From Prosopocoilus inquinatus (taxonomy: Eukaryota; Arthropoda; Insecta; Coleoptera; Lucanidae), in NCBI GenBank assembly GCA_036172665.1, contig CM069873.1:32974001-33038000 (forward strand): 64,000 nucleotides of DNA. The letters are read 5' to 3'. The translations under genes were made by a program, and so were the position numbers. The notes beneath the pieces were generated by a model. That model had not been told where the DNA came from, ran no database searches, and was given only the letters and a program-made list of their open reading frames with translations. This document shows positions 22,101 through 30,305 of this stretch, piece by piece. Position 1 is the stretch's first letter. Every line of letters begins with the position of its first letter.

Positions 22101-22666
22101 ACTGTGAATTGCCACAGATCCATTCCAATGGAAAACGCCGTCTTTTCTCGATCTTCGGGCGCCAGCTCCACTTGCCAATATCCACTCTTTAAGTCCAAAG
22201 TTGAGAAGATCTTTGAGCCGGCCAGGGTGTCCAGGGTATCATCAATCCGTGGCAGGGGATAGCTGTCCTTCTTGGTGACATTATTGAGTAACCGGTAGTC
22301 TACACAGAACCTGGTGGACCCATCCTTCTTCTTCACAAGCACTACTGGTGACGCCCACGGGCTGCTTGATGGTTCTATCACATTATCCTTTTCCATCTCG
22401 CGAATAATGCGTTCCGCTTCCTCACGCTTCGCCAACGGTAATCGCCTTGGAGCTTGACGGATAGGTCTTTCTTCTCCAGTCTCTATTTTGTGTTTCACGA
22501 CATCAGTTCTTCCCTTGGATCCATTTTCTACCTCGAATACATCTTGATAACGGCCGATCAGATTCTTTGCTTTTGTCTTCTGGTCTGGAGTCAATTTATG
22601 AGCTGTTGACATAACCATTTCCCATAACTTCATTGGGACTTTCGGCTTCTGGCACGTTTGTTTCAA
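19019..22666 (-). CDS. pol: Pol polyprotein: RT, RNase H, integrase, TARG1-like macrodomain, CCCH finger
   Basis: A 1215-residue open frame. Approximate domains: RT 75-285 (KKDGSTRFCVDYRLLN, FSTLDLKSGYWQV, YLDDIIVVG near 219); RNase H 360-485 (FVVDTDASN); integrase His/Cys finger 600-645 (HDGTSGGH..., CRKCAVC); integrase core with Asp in VAIDVAGPF (about 666), Asp in LHSDQGRNFE (about 726) and Glu in MVERFN (about 763); GPY module 905-940. Ty3 integrases usually end near a GPY or chromodomain, but here the chain continues into a macrodomain (about 980-1115), a CCCH finger (about 1130-1150) and a tail whose last 45 or so residues are encoded by the 3' LTR. The upstream protease is cut off by a one-base deletion at about 22783 with a compensating insertion near 22642. 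Replication occurs by reverse transcription in particles and nuclear integration. Confidence 0.95.
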   Translation of the reverse strand: MKQTCQKPKVPMKLWEMVMSTAHKLTPDQKTKAKNLIGRYQDVFEVENGSKGRTDVVKHKIETGEERPIRQAPRRLPLAKREEAERIIREMEKDNVIEPSSSPWASPVVLVKKKDGSTRFCVDYRLLNNVTKKDSYPLPRIDDTLDTLAGSKIFSTLDLKSGYWQVELAPEDREKTAFSIGMDLWQFTVMPFGLCNVPATFERLMETVLKGLSWTTCMVYLDDIIVVGKTFDDHLRNLEGVFQRLRGAGLKLSLKKCHLFQKEVNYLWHIVNGNGIAVDPVKIQVVKDWPTPRNKDQIRSFLGLCTYYRRYVPGFADIAKPLTKLTEEGRPFEWDQQCQIGFEQLKQYLINAPILSYPLPEGKFVVDTDASNVGIGGVLSQIQEGQEKVIGYFSKVVSKPERNYCVTRRELLAVVKTIEHFYKYLYGRRFLLRTDHAALKWLLRFKNPEGQVARWIERLQEYDFEIQHRAGTSHRNADALSRRPCAEDCKHYSRLDEKVATTARTAIVDDKWQDEELRRDQKNDPDLKLVLEWKSRDARPTWEEVAPCAPSVKSYWAQWDSIVLDRGLLRRSMENLEGMEQKTHLLIPKNRVPEVLRELHDGTSGGHLGVKKTMEKVRERFYWVNCKEDVKDWCRKCAVCAASNGPHRRGKAPMRQYNVGSPFERVAIDVAGPFPETNGGNKYIVVVTDYFSKWVEAYALPNQEAVTIAEVLVREWISRYGAPMELHSDQGRNFESALFKNVCTLLGVRKTRTTALHPQSDGMVERFNRTINRHLSKVVSDHQRDWDTYISLFLMAYRSSVHETTRETPAKVAFGREPRLPCDLKFGVKPGEVSPDEDYVSKLRRKMDDIHNQVRHNIQTASDRMKEHYDINAPHGGYQPGALVWLYNPQRRRGLSPKLQTSWEGPYKVMKRINDVVYRIKKVPYGKPKVIHFNRIAPYHGEGDEGTVQKAQVSEVNFETFMSHHAEGSKARFEVTTEKQQDLFKVPLEYSLAHCVAEDLKMSKGIAQVFRKKFGQIEELRRQHPMVGKSLQIIDSTADRRRHVHYLVTKKTSSGKPDYQSMCRVLYSLRRQLIENHQMKLAIPKLGCGLDGLDWRVIRSMLEVIFHRTGIEVLVCSHHPQATVSNSKTVDCYFFQTGSCKNGSACRFRHPPSRLSPGTFRDETFLRRGQCGAPPGLAQGVKKSVRYASLAATPPVSTSNSLDFSGDGTNSNLPA
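19157..19170 (-). other. Polypurine tract of Ty3 copy B
   Basis: Minus-strand AAGAAGGGGGCAG directly before the 3' LTR (TGTGGGGC...). It primes plus-strand DNA synthesis. Because pol reads through it into the LTR, the tract is also protein-coding (RRGQ). Confidence 0.85.
19215..19280 (-). other. CCCH zinc finger at the Pol C-terminus
   Basis: Residues VDCYFFQTGSCKNGSACRFR followed by His give the spacing C-x7-C-x5-C-x3-H, typical of the CCCH fingers that bind single-stranded RNA. It is encoded between the macrodomain and the polypurine tract. In copy A the match ends inside it. An RNA-packaging or RNA-targeting role is an inference. Confidence 0.85.
19310..19735 (-). other. TARG1/OARD1-like macrodomain in Pol
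   Basis: The segment SLAHCVAEDLKMSKGIAQVF, FRKKFGQIEELRRQ, YLVTKKTSSGKPDY, LAIPKLGCGLDGLDW lines up end to end with human TARG1 (OARD1), a macrodomain enzyme that removes ADP-ribose from Asp/Glu side chains. The two residues known to act in human TARG1, Lys84 (TKKRASHKP) and Asp125 (GCGLDRLQW), have counterparts here (first Lys of TKKTSSGKP; Asp of GCGLDGLDW). The MGAG of the ADP-ribose loop is MSKG here. Length about 135 residues, normal for the family. Both copies in the window keep it intact. Activity is predicted, not shown. Confidence 0.88.
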
Positions 22667-22780
22667 GTTGGCGGGAGATGGAGGACAACATGGTGCAGCT
22701 TCCCAAGATGGTTCCTTTCTTGATATTGACGGAGAAACAATTGACGTTCATCAGGCGGACAGGTACTTCCTTCTTCGCCG

Positions 22781-23443
22781 TCAACAACATTTCCCAACGA
22801 GGACTCCTCTTCCAATGCTTTGATCATCAGTATTAGGTTCAACCATAATGACTTGCCCATCTTGAAAAACACCGTCCAGTTTTGCGTCGACGATAACCTC
22901 AGTCCTGCTGGGTAATACAACGTCTTCAGCGAGGACTACTCGAGCGGCCACGTCCCCTCGTTGATGTAGAACCAACTCCTCATTATTGACCGCCATCACG
23001 CCACGCTTTAAGTCCAATTGGAACCCGTGGGCACACATGACGTCCGTGCCCAAAATTGCCTCGTCCTCTATATCTGCCACCAGTGCACGGTGTTTTATTG
23101 GAGTTGAACCAATGGTGATGATAACCTCTACTTCACCGTGGACAGTTGCTGATGTTCCAGTTGCAGTTTTCAGTCTCCACTTGGTCGGCTCGGTGCGTCC
23201 AGATGACTTAATGACGTCGGGTCTTAGGATGGTCTTCGTCGCACCCGTATCCAACAACATGGTGTGAGGAATGTCATCAATGGTAACATCCACGAAGACA
23301 CTGCTGGTTAACTGCCGTAGGGATATTACGTGGTTGGCTTTCGTCTTTGGGGGCCTTGGAATACGGGTCGACGTTTGCCCCTCTGCACCGACCCGGCTTA
23401 GTTTAACTGTGGCTTCCTTGGATCCTGTCTGGGTTTTGGACAT
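22781..23443 (-). CDS. Retroviral-type aspartic protease region of Pol
   Basis: Open frame with the active-site motif LLDTGATKTIL (one Asp per monomer; the enzyme works as a dimer) and the second conserved stretch AILGTDVM followed by HGFQLDLK, which matches the flap and ILG(x)D region of Ty3 proteases. It processes Gag and Pol. The natural entry is not the Met at 23443 but a probable -1 ribosomal shift at 23401-23407 in the Gag stop region. In this copy the frame ends early at LVGKCC-stop because one A is missing from an A-run at about 22783 compared with copy A; RT lies in the same register beyond a second, compensating indel. Confidence 0.88.
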   Translation of the reverse strand: MSKTQTGSKEATVKLSRVGAEGQTSTRIPRPPKTKANHVISLRQLTSSVFVDVTIDDIPHTMLLDTGATKTILRPDVIKSSGRTEPTKWRLKTATGTSATVHGEVEVIITIGSTPIKHRALVADIEDEAILGTDVMCAHGFQLDLKRGVMAVNNEELVLHQRGDVAARVVLAEDVVLPSRTEVIVDAKLDGVFQDGQVIMVEPNTDDQSIGRGVLVGKCC

Positions 23444-25047
23444 CGCCTACGAACATGTCCTTCCTCCAACACACCAGCGGCTTCTTCTGCTTGAGGACCT
23501 GTTCCACAATGCGGCGAACATCCTCGGCGGTGGCATATTCCTTGGATTGCCCCTTATTAGCAGATCCCACCTTGGCGTTAGCGGACTCTTCCTCTTCTTC
23601 CTCTTGGAAGTCCATAGCCGCTCGCACCTTGACATGCCCTCTTGAAACTCGTCTCGCCGCTTCAAATTCCAAGGCATAAGCCAATGCGTTCTTGGATGTC
23701 TTCGGATGGGTCATTCTCAATGCCTGCTGGTTGTCTGGGTCACGGATTCCATCTATGAAGGTCTGCACCGTCAAACATTTGAGGAATTCAACAGGAGCTG
23801 TGGGATATGCCAACTGGGCCAGACGCGCAACGTCTGTTTCGAATTCCTGAAGACTTTCTCCGGATTTCTGACAGCGATTCCTCAACTGTGCATGGTATAC
23901 CTCGGTCAGATGGGCCTGTCCGTAACGCATTTCCATCCTATTCACAAGCTTGTCGAAGTCTTCTTGTTCCTCTGGCGGCATCGTCTGTAGCACATCGATA
24001 GCGTCCCCTCTCAAGGCCACAATTAACGAAGTGGCTTTTTCGCTGGCCGTCCATCTGTTCGCCTTTGCTGCTGCTTCGAACTGTTTGAAGTAGTTGGGCC
24101 AAGAAGACTTTCCATCGAACGTTGGTGGTTTTATTTTCAATTTCGAATTTTCTGTTGGTCCTTCCACAATTCGGATTTCATTATTTTCTAGTGTTTCTAC
24201 TGGTGGCTGATCCCCGAACACTCGCAACCCCGCCATGATTTGTTCCAGATTTTTGATTTTATTATCCTGCTGGAATATTATTTCTTCCACATTTTCTTGC
24301 AGGTTCCTTGTTTCTTCCGATATTTTTACCACTAGTTGATCTTCGAGTCCTTTTGTTTGTTCTAGAAATTTCTCGTCGAAATTTCTGGATTGCTCTCGAA
24401 ATTTCTCGTCTAAGTCTCTAGATTGTTCCAATAATTTATTCTGTAATTTGTCGAAATTTCCAGCTTGTTCTAGAAGCTTCTCCTCTAAATTTCTGGATTG
24501 TTCCATCAATTTAGTTTGCAACTCGTCTTTGAAGTTTACAGATTGTTCTCGAAGTTCGTCCTTGAAATTTCCAGATTGTTCTAGAAGCTTCTCCTCTAAA
24601 TTTCTGGATTGTTCTCGAAGTTCGTCCTTGAAATTTCCAGATTGTTCTAGAAACTTTTCCTCTAAATTTCTGGATTGTTCTCGAAGCTTCTCTAAATTTC
24701 CAGACTGTTCTTGAAACTTCTCGTCCAAATTTCTGGATTGTTCTCAAAGTTCGTCCTTGAAATTTCCAGATTGTTTTAGAAACTTCTCGTCCAAATTTCT
24801 GGATTGTTCTCGAAGTTCGTCCTTGAAATTTCTGGATTGTTCTCGAAGTTCATCTTTCAAGATTTTATTAAAATCGACGGGACCCCACGAAATTTCGAAA
24901 AGGAAGGTCTCTGGATCTTCACCAGCTGTCAACAAATCGTATCGGAGACGCGCCTTTCAAACCACAGGTTTCTAACTCTCGTTCTTCCAATTCGGTTTTT
25001 AATTCGGCCACTTTTAAGTTTTTCAACAACACTTTTCTCGTAGCCAT
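23398..25047 (-). pseudogene. gag: Gag of Ty3 copy B, with coiled-coil repeats and three lesions
   Basis: Start at MATRKVLLKNLKVAELKTEL (25047), which resembles the SAP-like N-terminus of related Gag proteins, then GEDPETFLFE. A long array of 11-residue repeats follows (EQSRNLEEKLL / EQSGNFKDELR, about 24420-24850), a predicted coiled coil. The capsid-like part has PPTFDGKSSWPNYFKQFEAA and ALRGDAIDVLQTMP; the nucleocapsid has a CCHC knuckle, visible as CW... and GHVRRRCPKPR. Lesions: an extra T near 24937, a CGA to TGA change at 24746-24744, and a small deletion inside the knuckle near 23480 that puts its second half in another frame. The intended frame ends with TAA at 23400-23398. Gag forms the virus-like particle. 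Confidence 0.85.
23401..23407 (-). promoter_or_regulatory. Candidate -1 ribosomal frameshift heptamer at the Gag-Pol joint
   Basis: Minus strand reads G-TTA-AAC immediately followed by the Gag stop TAA. A -1 slip on this heptamer leads into CTA AGC CGG, the frame of the protease. GUUAAAC is a known shift sequence in arteriviruses. The reading frame used for Gag is the one set by the knuckle half GHVRRRCPKPR. Confidence 0.6.
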
Positions 25048-25125
25048 TGTTTTTTTCCGATATTGTACTTATTTAATAATCTGATTAAATTTAATTTACT
25101 TTAAATTGTTTATTTATTTGAACAA

Positions 25126-25144
25126 ACCCGCACACCGACACCAA
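25126..25144 (-). other. Primer-binding site of Ty3 copy B
   Basis: Minus strand, one base after the 5' LTR: TGGTGTCGGTGTGCGGG. It begins with TGG, the complement of a tRNA 3' CCA end. The tRNA itself was not identified. Confidence 0.7.
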
Positions 25145-25489
25145 TGTTACGTTTCTAGGGTTTAAATTTATTTAAACGAATAAAACACTCGATAAAAACT
25201 TACCGTAATTTAATAAAGCTTAAAAACTAATTTATTTGTAACAATTTATTTACACACTAAAAATCTAACTTCGACGATCGCTGTTAGAATTCGACTGACT
25301 GGTGAGTCAACTCCGGGCGATTTTATATCATTTGCTGCCGTCTGGAATTCTCTACGCTGGAAGATTCGAGTTTGTTCCATCGCCGGAAAAGTCTAGGCTG
25401 TTCGATGTAGACACCGGTGGCGTGGCAGCCAATGACGCATAACGAACCGACTTCTTGACGCCTTGAGCTAAGCCGGGTGGCGCGCCACA
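25145..25489 (-). repeat. 5' LTR of Ty3 copy B
   Basis: 345 bp, TG...CA ends, with the same sequence as 18853-19156 plus 42 extra bp (from TTCGACGATCG to GAGTCAAC). Contains ATATAAAA on the minus strand (25321-25328) as a plausible TATA box for the genomic transcript. Confidence 0.95.
25321..25328 (-). promoter_or_regulatory. TATA-like box in the 5' LTR
   Basis: Minus strand ATATAAAA in a GC-richer stretch of the LTR (TCGCCCGGAG nearby). Position within the LTR fits a promoter; transcription start not determined. Confidence 0.45.
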
Positions 25490-25493
25490 ATAT

Positions 25494-25789
25494 AAATATT
25501 TTTTAATTTACTTAAAGATATTTTCTTTTATTATTATACTCTCGTTATTATCATTGTTGCAAACATTTCTAACATTCATACTTCCGACAAACATTTCAAT
25601 TTTATAGTCTGTACAAGTGTAATTTCAATTTTTCGTCTCTTTTCCTGTATCTATGTTAAACTTACAAGTCACGTGAATAAATGATTCAAAATGCTATCAA
25701 AGTAACCAACAAACAATTTAAGCTGAATAAATGTTTACTCAGCTTTCTTATATGACTTTGGCTAAGTAAAGGCTGTATATAAGTGGAAA
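25494..25789. other. AT-rich sequence grading into the minisatellite
   Basis: No gene. From about 25715 degenerate forms of the following repeat appear (AGCTGAATAAATGTTT). Confidence 0.45.
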
Positions 25790-26375
25790 AGCTGATTAAG
25801 GTAATTATAAGCTGAATAGATGTTTCTTCAGCTTATTTTAAAGCCTTTATATGACCATTTGTCCGTTAGTTCTATAACAAGCTGAAGAAACATTACCACA
25901 GACAATTTGGAAGCCTTTATATAACCATTTACATGTTAGTCGTATAACAAGCTGAAGAAACGTTACTACAGCTAATTTGGAAGCCTTTATACAACCATTT
26001 GCATTTAGTCATACAACAAGCTGAATAAACGACACTGCAGCTAGTTTGGAAACCTTTATACAACCATTTGCATTCAGTCATATAACAAGCTGAATAAACG
26101 ACACTGCAGCTAGTTTGGAAACCTTTATACAGCAATTTGCATTTGGTCGCATAACAAGCTGAATAAACGTCACTGCAGCTAGTTTGGAAACCTTTATACA
26201 ACCATTTGCATTTAGTCATATAACAAGCTGAATAAACGTCACTGCAGCTAGATTGGAAAACTTTATACAGCAATTTGCATTTGGTCGCATAACAAGCTGA
26301 ATAAACGTCACTGCATCTAGTTTGGAAACCTTTACACAACCATTTGCATGTTAATCGCATAGCTCGGAAATTATA
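25790..26375. repeat. Minisatellite with 69-bp unit
   Basis: About eight units carrying AACAAGCTGAATAAACG, CACTGCAGCTAGTTTGGAAA, CCTTTATACAACCATTTGCA. The inner units (about 26020-26350) are close copies at 69-bp spacing; the left ones are diverged. Because 69 is a multiple of three, the minus strand shows a 143-residue open frame of 23-residue Cys-rich repeats; I treat that as a by-product. Confidence 0.9.
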
Positions 26376-26499
26376 ATTTTAAACTAATGCTTTTATTGTC
26401 AAATACAACCTCTTTGAAAAATAACTTACGACAAATTAATTTCAAGCAAACCGTGACAGATGCTCAGACGAAGTTTTATTTTTATTGGTGTTCGTCGAA
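26376..26499. other. Spacer
   Basis: Short AT-rich spacer before the foldback element; nothing seen. Confidence 0.4.
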
Positions 26500-29392
26500 C
26501 CACCGATGAGAAGTTAGCAATAAAATTCCAGCAATAAAATTATGAAATTTCAAAACGCTGCCACCGCTAAAATAACGATCACAGATCAATAATATTTAAT
26601 CTATTACAGAGAGTATAATGTGTAGATTCCCCTCATATGAAGAAACTGAAAAAATATTTGATATTAAGTTAACTACGGCTATTTAAACCAGCATAAGTCA
26701 TTATTCATATATCGCACCAAAACAATTGCTTTCACTGAAAATTTTCACGTAGTCATAAAGTAAACATACATATCTATTTAATAATGCCTTCAGAAAGTTT
26801 TAGACGGTTGATTTGAAGTAATTAGAAATTAATTAAAAGTGGCGCTCGGACCAATGAAACAGTATCAATTTCAAATGTTCATAACTTTTCTCAGAGAACT
26901 TGCATAAAAATTCTGTTTGCAGAATATTAAAGCACGGATCGAAATCTATCGTTTAAACCACCCTCTGAGTTTTAGCCGGTTGATTTGAAGTAATTAGAAA
27001 TTAATTAAAAGTGACTCTCAGATCAATGAAACAGTACCAATTTAATAAATTGTGACGTTTGCAACAATAAAAAAAAACTTTACTTTGCGCTTTGTGAATT
27101 ATGGCCAAGATCTGAAGTTTGCATTGAGTACACAGGGTGTTCAAAGTTTTTGTTATAGGCACACAACTACTTCATTATTATCGAAGGTACGAAGTCGTTC
27201 GAATTGGCAAAAATATACTGCTTTTACTCAAGATTAGTAATTAAGCATTGTCCATGCGTAAGCTGACCGGATCAGTCAGATTACGGTGGAATTCTCGATA
27301 TGTTCCTCTTCTGATGAGGCATCAATTAGGGCCGAAATCGCTATGAGAACCCTGTTGCAATTTAGCTGAATTGTAGCAGATTTTTAATGATTTTTTTTAA
27401 TGATGAGTACAAATGTCGCAATAACTCCTTCATTATTTGGTCTGAGGTTAAGTAGTAAAGAATACTTTATATTTAGAATTTACTATTCTTTCGTTTCACA
27501 ACAAAAAATACGGAATATTTCATTAAAGAAAAGTTTACATGTGAAGATATTATGAGAACGCGATGCGTAATGATTTTTTTGATATCGCCGCTTAATTGTT
27601 GGTTCATTGTTGCTGATGATTTGAACGATTTCGTACCTTAATAATTATGAAGTTATTGTATGTATACAGTGTTTCCCAAAAGTAACGGATAAATTCTATG
27701 AAATGGTTAAGAAAAGGAAGAATTCTCAGGTCGATTTTTATTTTTAAATCATCATTTGAGGATGTAATTTTCAATCCCCCATCTCTAAGCTATAACAACC
27801 CCAACTTGAAAAATTCAAGTAGCAAAGTACCTAAATAACACTTTTAATGCTGAAAATTTGTTAAAACTTGCGGTTTATATTGGATTTTCTCTTAATTCAG
27901 AAGGGCATTATTCGAATCGTGAATCGATATTTTTAGACATCTATCTCCAACCATCTTTTCTATTTGCAAATTTTTCTTCTTCCCACATATTATTTGTGCA
28001 TCATAGTATTTTTATTTAAGCTTTAATCATTCGCGATTACTGAGAATCACTGGGACACACTCTATATTGGAAACTATGATCACCCTATACAGACTGTTTA
28101 AAAATAACTCGACACTATTGCAAACTATTTTATTATTAAAGTTACAGATACAATTAAATTAGCAAACTATTAGTATCTTTCGTCCTGATTGCAACGATGC
28201 ATTCAAAAAAAAAACAATTGAACATCGCATTTATGAAATAAAGGGAAAAATAACACTTTTTTTTAAATAGAACACAATGTAAAATTAATATTGTTATACT
28301 CTTGTCAATGTCACAACTTATTACTTTGTAATAATTGGTACTGTTTCATTGGTCCGAGCGTCACTTTTAATTAATTTCTAATTACTTCAAATCAACCGGC
28401 TAAAACTTAGAGGGTGGTTCAAACGATAGATTTCGATCCGTGCTTTAATATTCTGCAAACAGAATTTTTATGCAAGTTCTCTGAGAAAAGTTATGAACAT
28501 TTGAAATTGGTACTGTTTCATTGATCTGAGAGTCACTTTTAATTAATTTCTAATTACTTCAAATCAACCGGCTAAAACTCAGAGGGTGGTTTAAACGATA
28601 GATTTCGATCCGTGCTTTAATATTCTGCAAAGAGAATTTTTATGCAAGTTCTCTGAGAAAAGTTATGAACATTTGAAATTGGTACTGTTTCAATGATCTG
28701 AGAGTCACTTTTAATTAATTTCTAATTACTTCAAATCAACCGGGTAAAACTCAGAGGGCGGTTTAAACGATAGATTTTGATCCGTGCTTTAATATTCTGC
28801 AAACAGAATTTTTATGCAAGTTCTCTGAGAAAAGTTATGAACATTTGAAATTGGTACTGTTTCATTGATCTGAAAGTCACTTTTAATTAATTTCTAATTA
28901 CTTCAAATCAACCGGCTAAAACTCAGAGGGTGGTTTAAACGATAGATTTCGATCCGTGCTTTAATATTCTGCAAACAGAATTTTATGCAAGTTCTCTGAG
29001 AAAAGTTATGAACATTTGAAATTGATACTGTTTCATTGGTCCGAGCGCCACTTTTAATTAATTTCTAATTACTTCAAATCAACCGTCTAAAACTTTCTGA
29101 AGGCATTATTAAATAGATATGTATGTTTACTTTATGACTACGTGAAAATTTTCAGTGAAAGCAATTGTTTTGGTGCGATATATGAATAATGACTTATGCT
29201 GGTTTAAATAGTCGTAGTTAACTTAATATCGAATATTTTTTCAGTTTCTTCATATGAGGGGAATCTACACATTATACTCTTTGTAATAGATTAAATATTA
29301 TTGATCTGTGATCGTTATTTTAGCGGTGGCAGCGTTTTGAAATTTCATAATTTTATTGCTGGAATTTTATTGCTAACAATTCTCATCGGTCG
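26500..29392. mobile_element. Foldback-type transposon with long inverted repeats built of 172-bp tandem units
   Basis: Left arm 26500 to about 27050 is the inverse of about 28320-29392 (outer shared blocks ACCGATGAGAA and TTAGCAATAAAATTCCAGCA). The right arm contains a tandem array: GGTACTGTTTCA or its variant starts at 28337, 28509, 28681, 28853 and 29024, a 171-172-bp period; the left arm holds one to two units. The centre (27050-28320) has no recognisable gene. Inverted arms made of tandem repeats are the hallmark of FB-type elements in Drosophila; kinship to FB is structural only. No target duplication could be fixed. Confidence 0.85.
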
Positions 29393-29573
29393 TCGAACCT
29401 CATAAAACCGGAATTGCTCACAATATACAGTTACAATTTCATTTGTCAAGAATTTTATCGATATGTAAAAGATAATAATACCGTAAAAAAATTAACAAAT
29501 CATTCTTAAAAATGAGAAACGATGTTTTTTTTTAAAAAAGCTTTTTTTATATGAAATATTCTTCATTTTTTAG

Positions 29574-29745
29574 CAATTTTTCCATTAGTCCCTTATTTGC
29601 AAAAAATAATCTGGCTACCCTGATACACACCGACGAATGTAGTCCGCGTTTGGGCAACAATTACATTACAGATTGGTCCAGTACAGTAGGCCGACGGTTC
29701 CAAATCAAAGGGTCGAAGGTCCAAGTCTTCAAGCAGGTTAAAGGT
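29574..29745 (+). CDS. Candidate internal exon, gene unknown
   Basis: The frame ...LATLIHTDECSPRLGNNYI, TDWSSTVGRRFQIKGSKVQV, FKQVKG has coding-like codon use in otherwise non-coding sequence. It follows a T-run ending in TTTTTTAG (29573; an alternative acceptor at 29588) and ends at AAAG|GTATGT (29745) or CAG|GTTAAA. With the latter donor the phase would fit the exon at 45102. No domain recognised. It may belong to the gene whose exon lies at 16197, but the phases do not join directly. Confidence 0.35.
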
Positions 29746-29879
29746 ATGTAAACATACGCAGTACGGGTTTCAACATATGAATGACGCAAGTGTAATATTA
29801 CTTGTTCTTTTCTTTTTATGGTCATTAGTAATTTTTGCTGGATAATAAAGTTTCCTTTTTTGTTTATGCACAATGTAGT

Positions 29880-29975
29880 AGCTTTTAATAAGGTTGTATA
29901 AAGACTGTATAAAGGTTGTATAAAAGTTGTAGAAAGGTTGGATAAAGGTTGTAGAAAGGTTATATAAAGGTGCTT
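29880..29975. repeat. Short tandem repeat
   Basis: Repeated AAAGGTTGTATA / AAAGGTTGTAGA units of about 11-14 bp. Confidence 0.8.
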
Positions 29976-30052
29976 CAAATGCAAATGCTTTTATGGCCAT
30001 TTTAATCAGCCTTTGCTGAATCAGTTCTCCAATTTTAGCTGTTTAAGGCTGA

Positions 30053-30305
30053 GTTGCACCGACCTTGATTTAACGTAGATTAACTAATCTAAATTAGCGA
30101 CTTTTCAGTTGCACCGACCTTAATTTGCCTTAATCTATGATTAACAAACTTGAGTTAGTTGATTCGGCAATTAACGACCTGCAATTTCAGTCTCAATTAA
30201 CGTTAACACAGATTAACTAATCTGAATTAGAGACTTTCGAGTTGCACCGATCGTAGTTTGTCCTAATCATAATTAGTAAATCTGAATTAGTTAATTCGGC
30301 ATTAT
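30053..30305. repeat. Imperfect tandem duplication with GTTGCACCGA motif
   Basis: GTTGCACCGA occurs near 30053, 30108 and 30241, with GATTAACTAATCT and GAATTAGTTAATTCGGC between. The two outer segments repeat at about 133 bp. An inverted, weaker version (GTCGGTGCATGAATT) lies at about 32808, so this may be one end of a larger decayed element. Confidence 0.6.

Larger units (their letters stand above)
18853..25489 (-). mobile_element. Full-length Ty3-type LTR retrotransposon, copy B
   Basis: Two LTRs in the same orientation enclose gag and pol on the minus strand, and the 4-bp target ATAT is duplicated (18849-18852 and 25490-25493). On the minus strand the order is 5' LTR (25489-25145), primer-binding site, gag (25047-23398), protease, RT, RNase H, integrase, macrodomain, CCCH finger, polypurine tract, 3' LTR (19156-18853). 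RT before integrase is the Ty3 order. The LTRs are nearly identical apart from one 42-bp deletion, so insertion was recent, yet gag and the protease-RT joint carry several lesions. No env-like gene is present. Confidence 0.96.

Noticed and set aside
18853..25489. Endogenous retrovirus with envelope gene
   Set aside because: No env-like frame, signal peptide or fusion segment between integrase and 3' LTR; that space holds the macrodomain and CCCH finger.
25929..26360. 143-residue minus-strand frame with repeated Cys-rich 23-mers
   Set aside because: It is the 69-bp minisatellite read in frame; no start context, no domain, and the plus strand is equally repetitive.
25790..26375. CRISPR-like array
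   Set aside because: Repeats are 69-bp head-to-tail units without unique spacers, in a eukaryotic genome.
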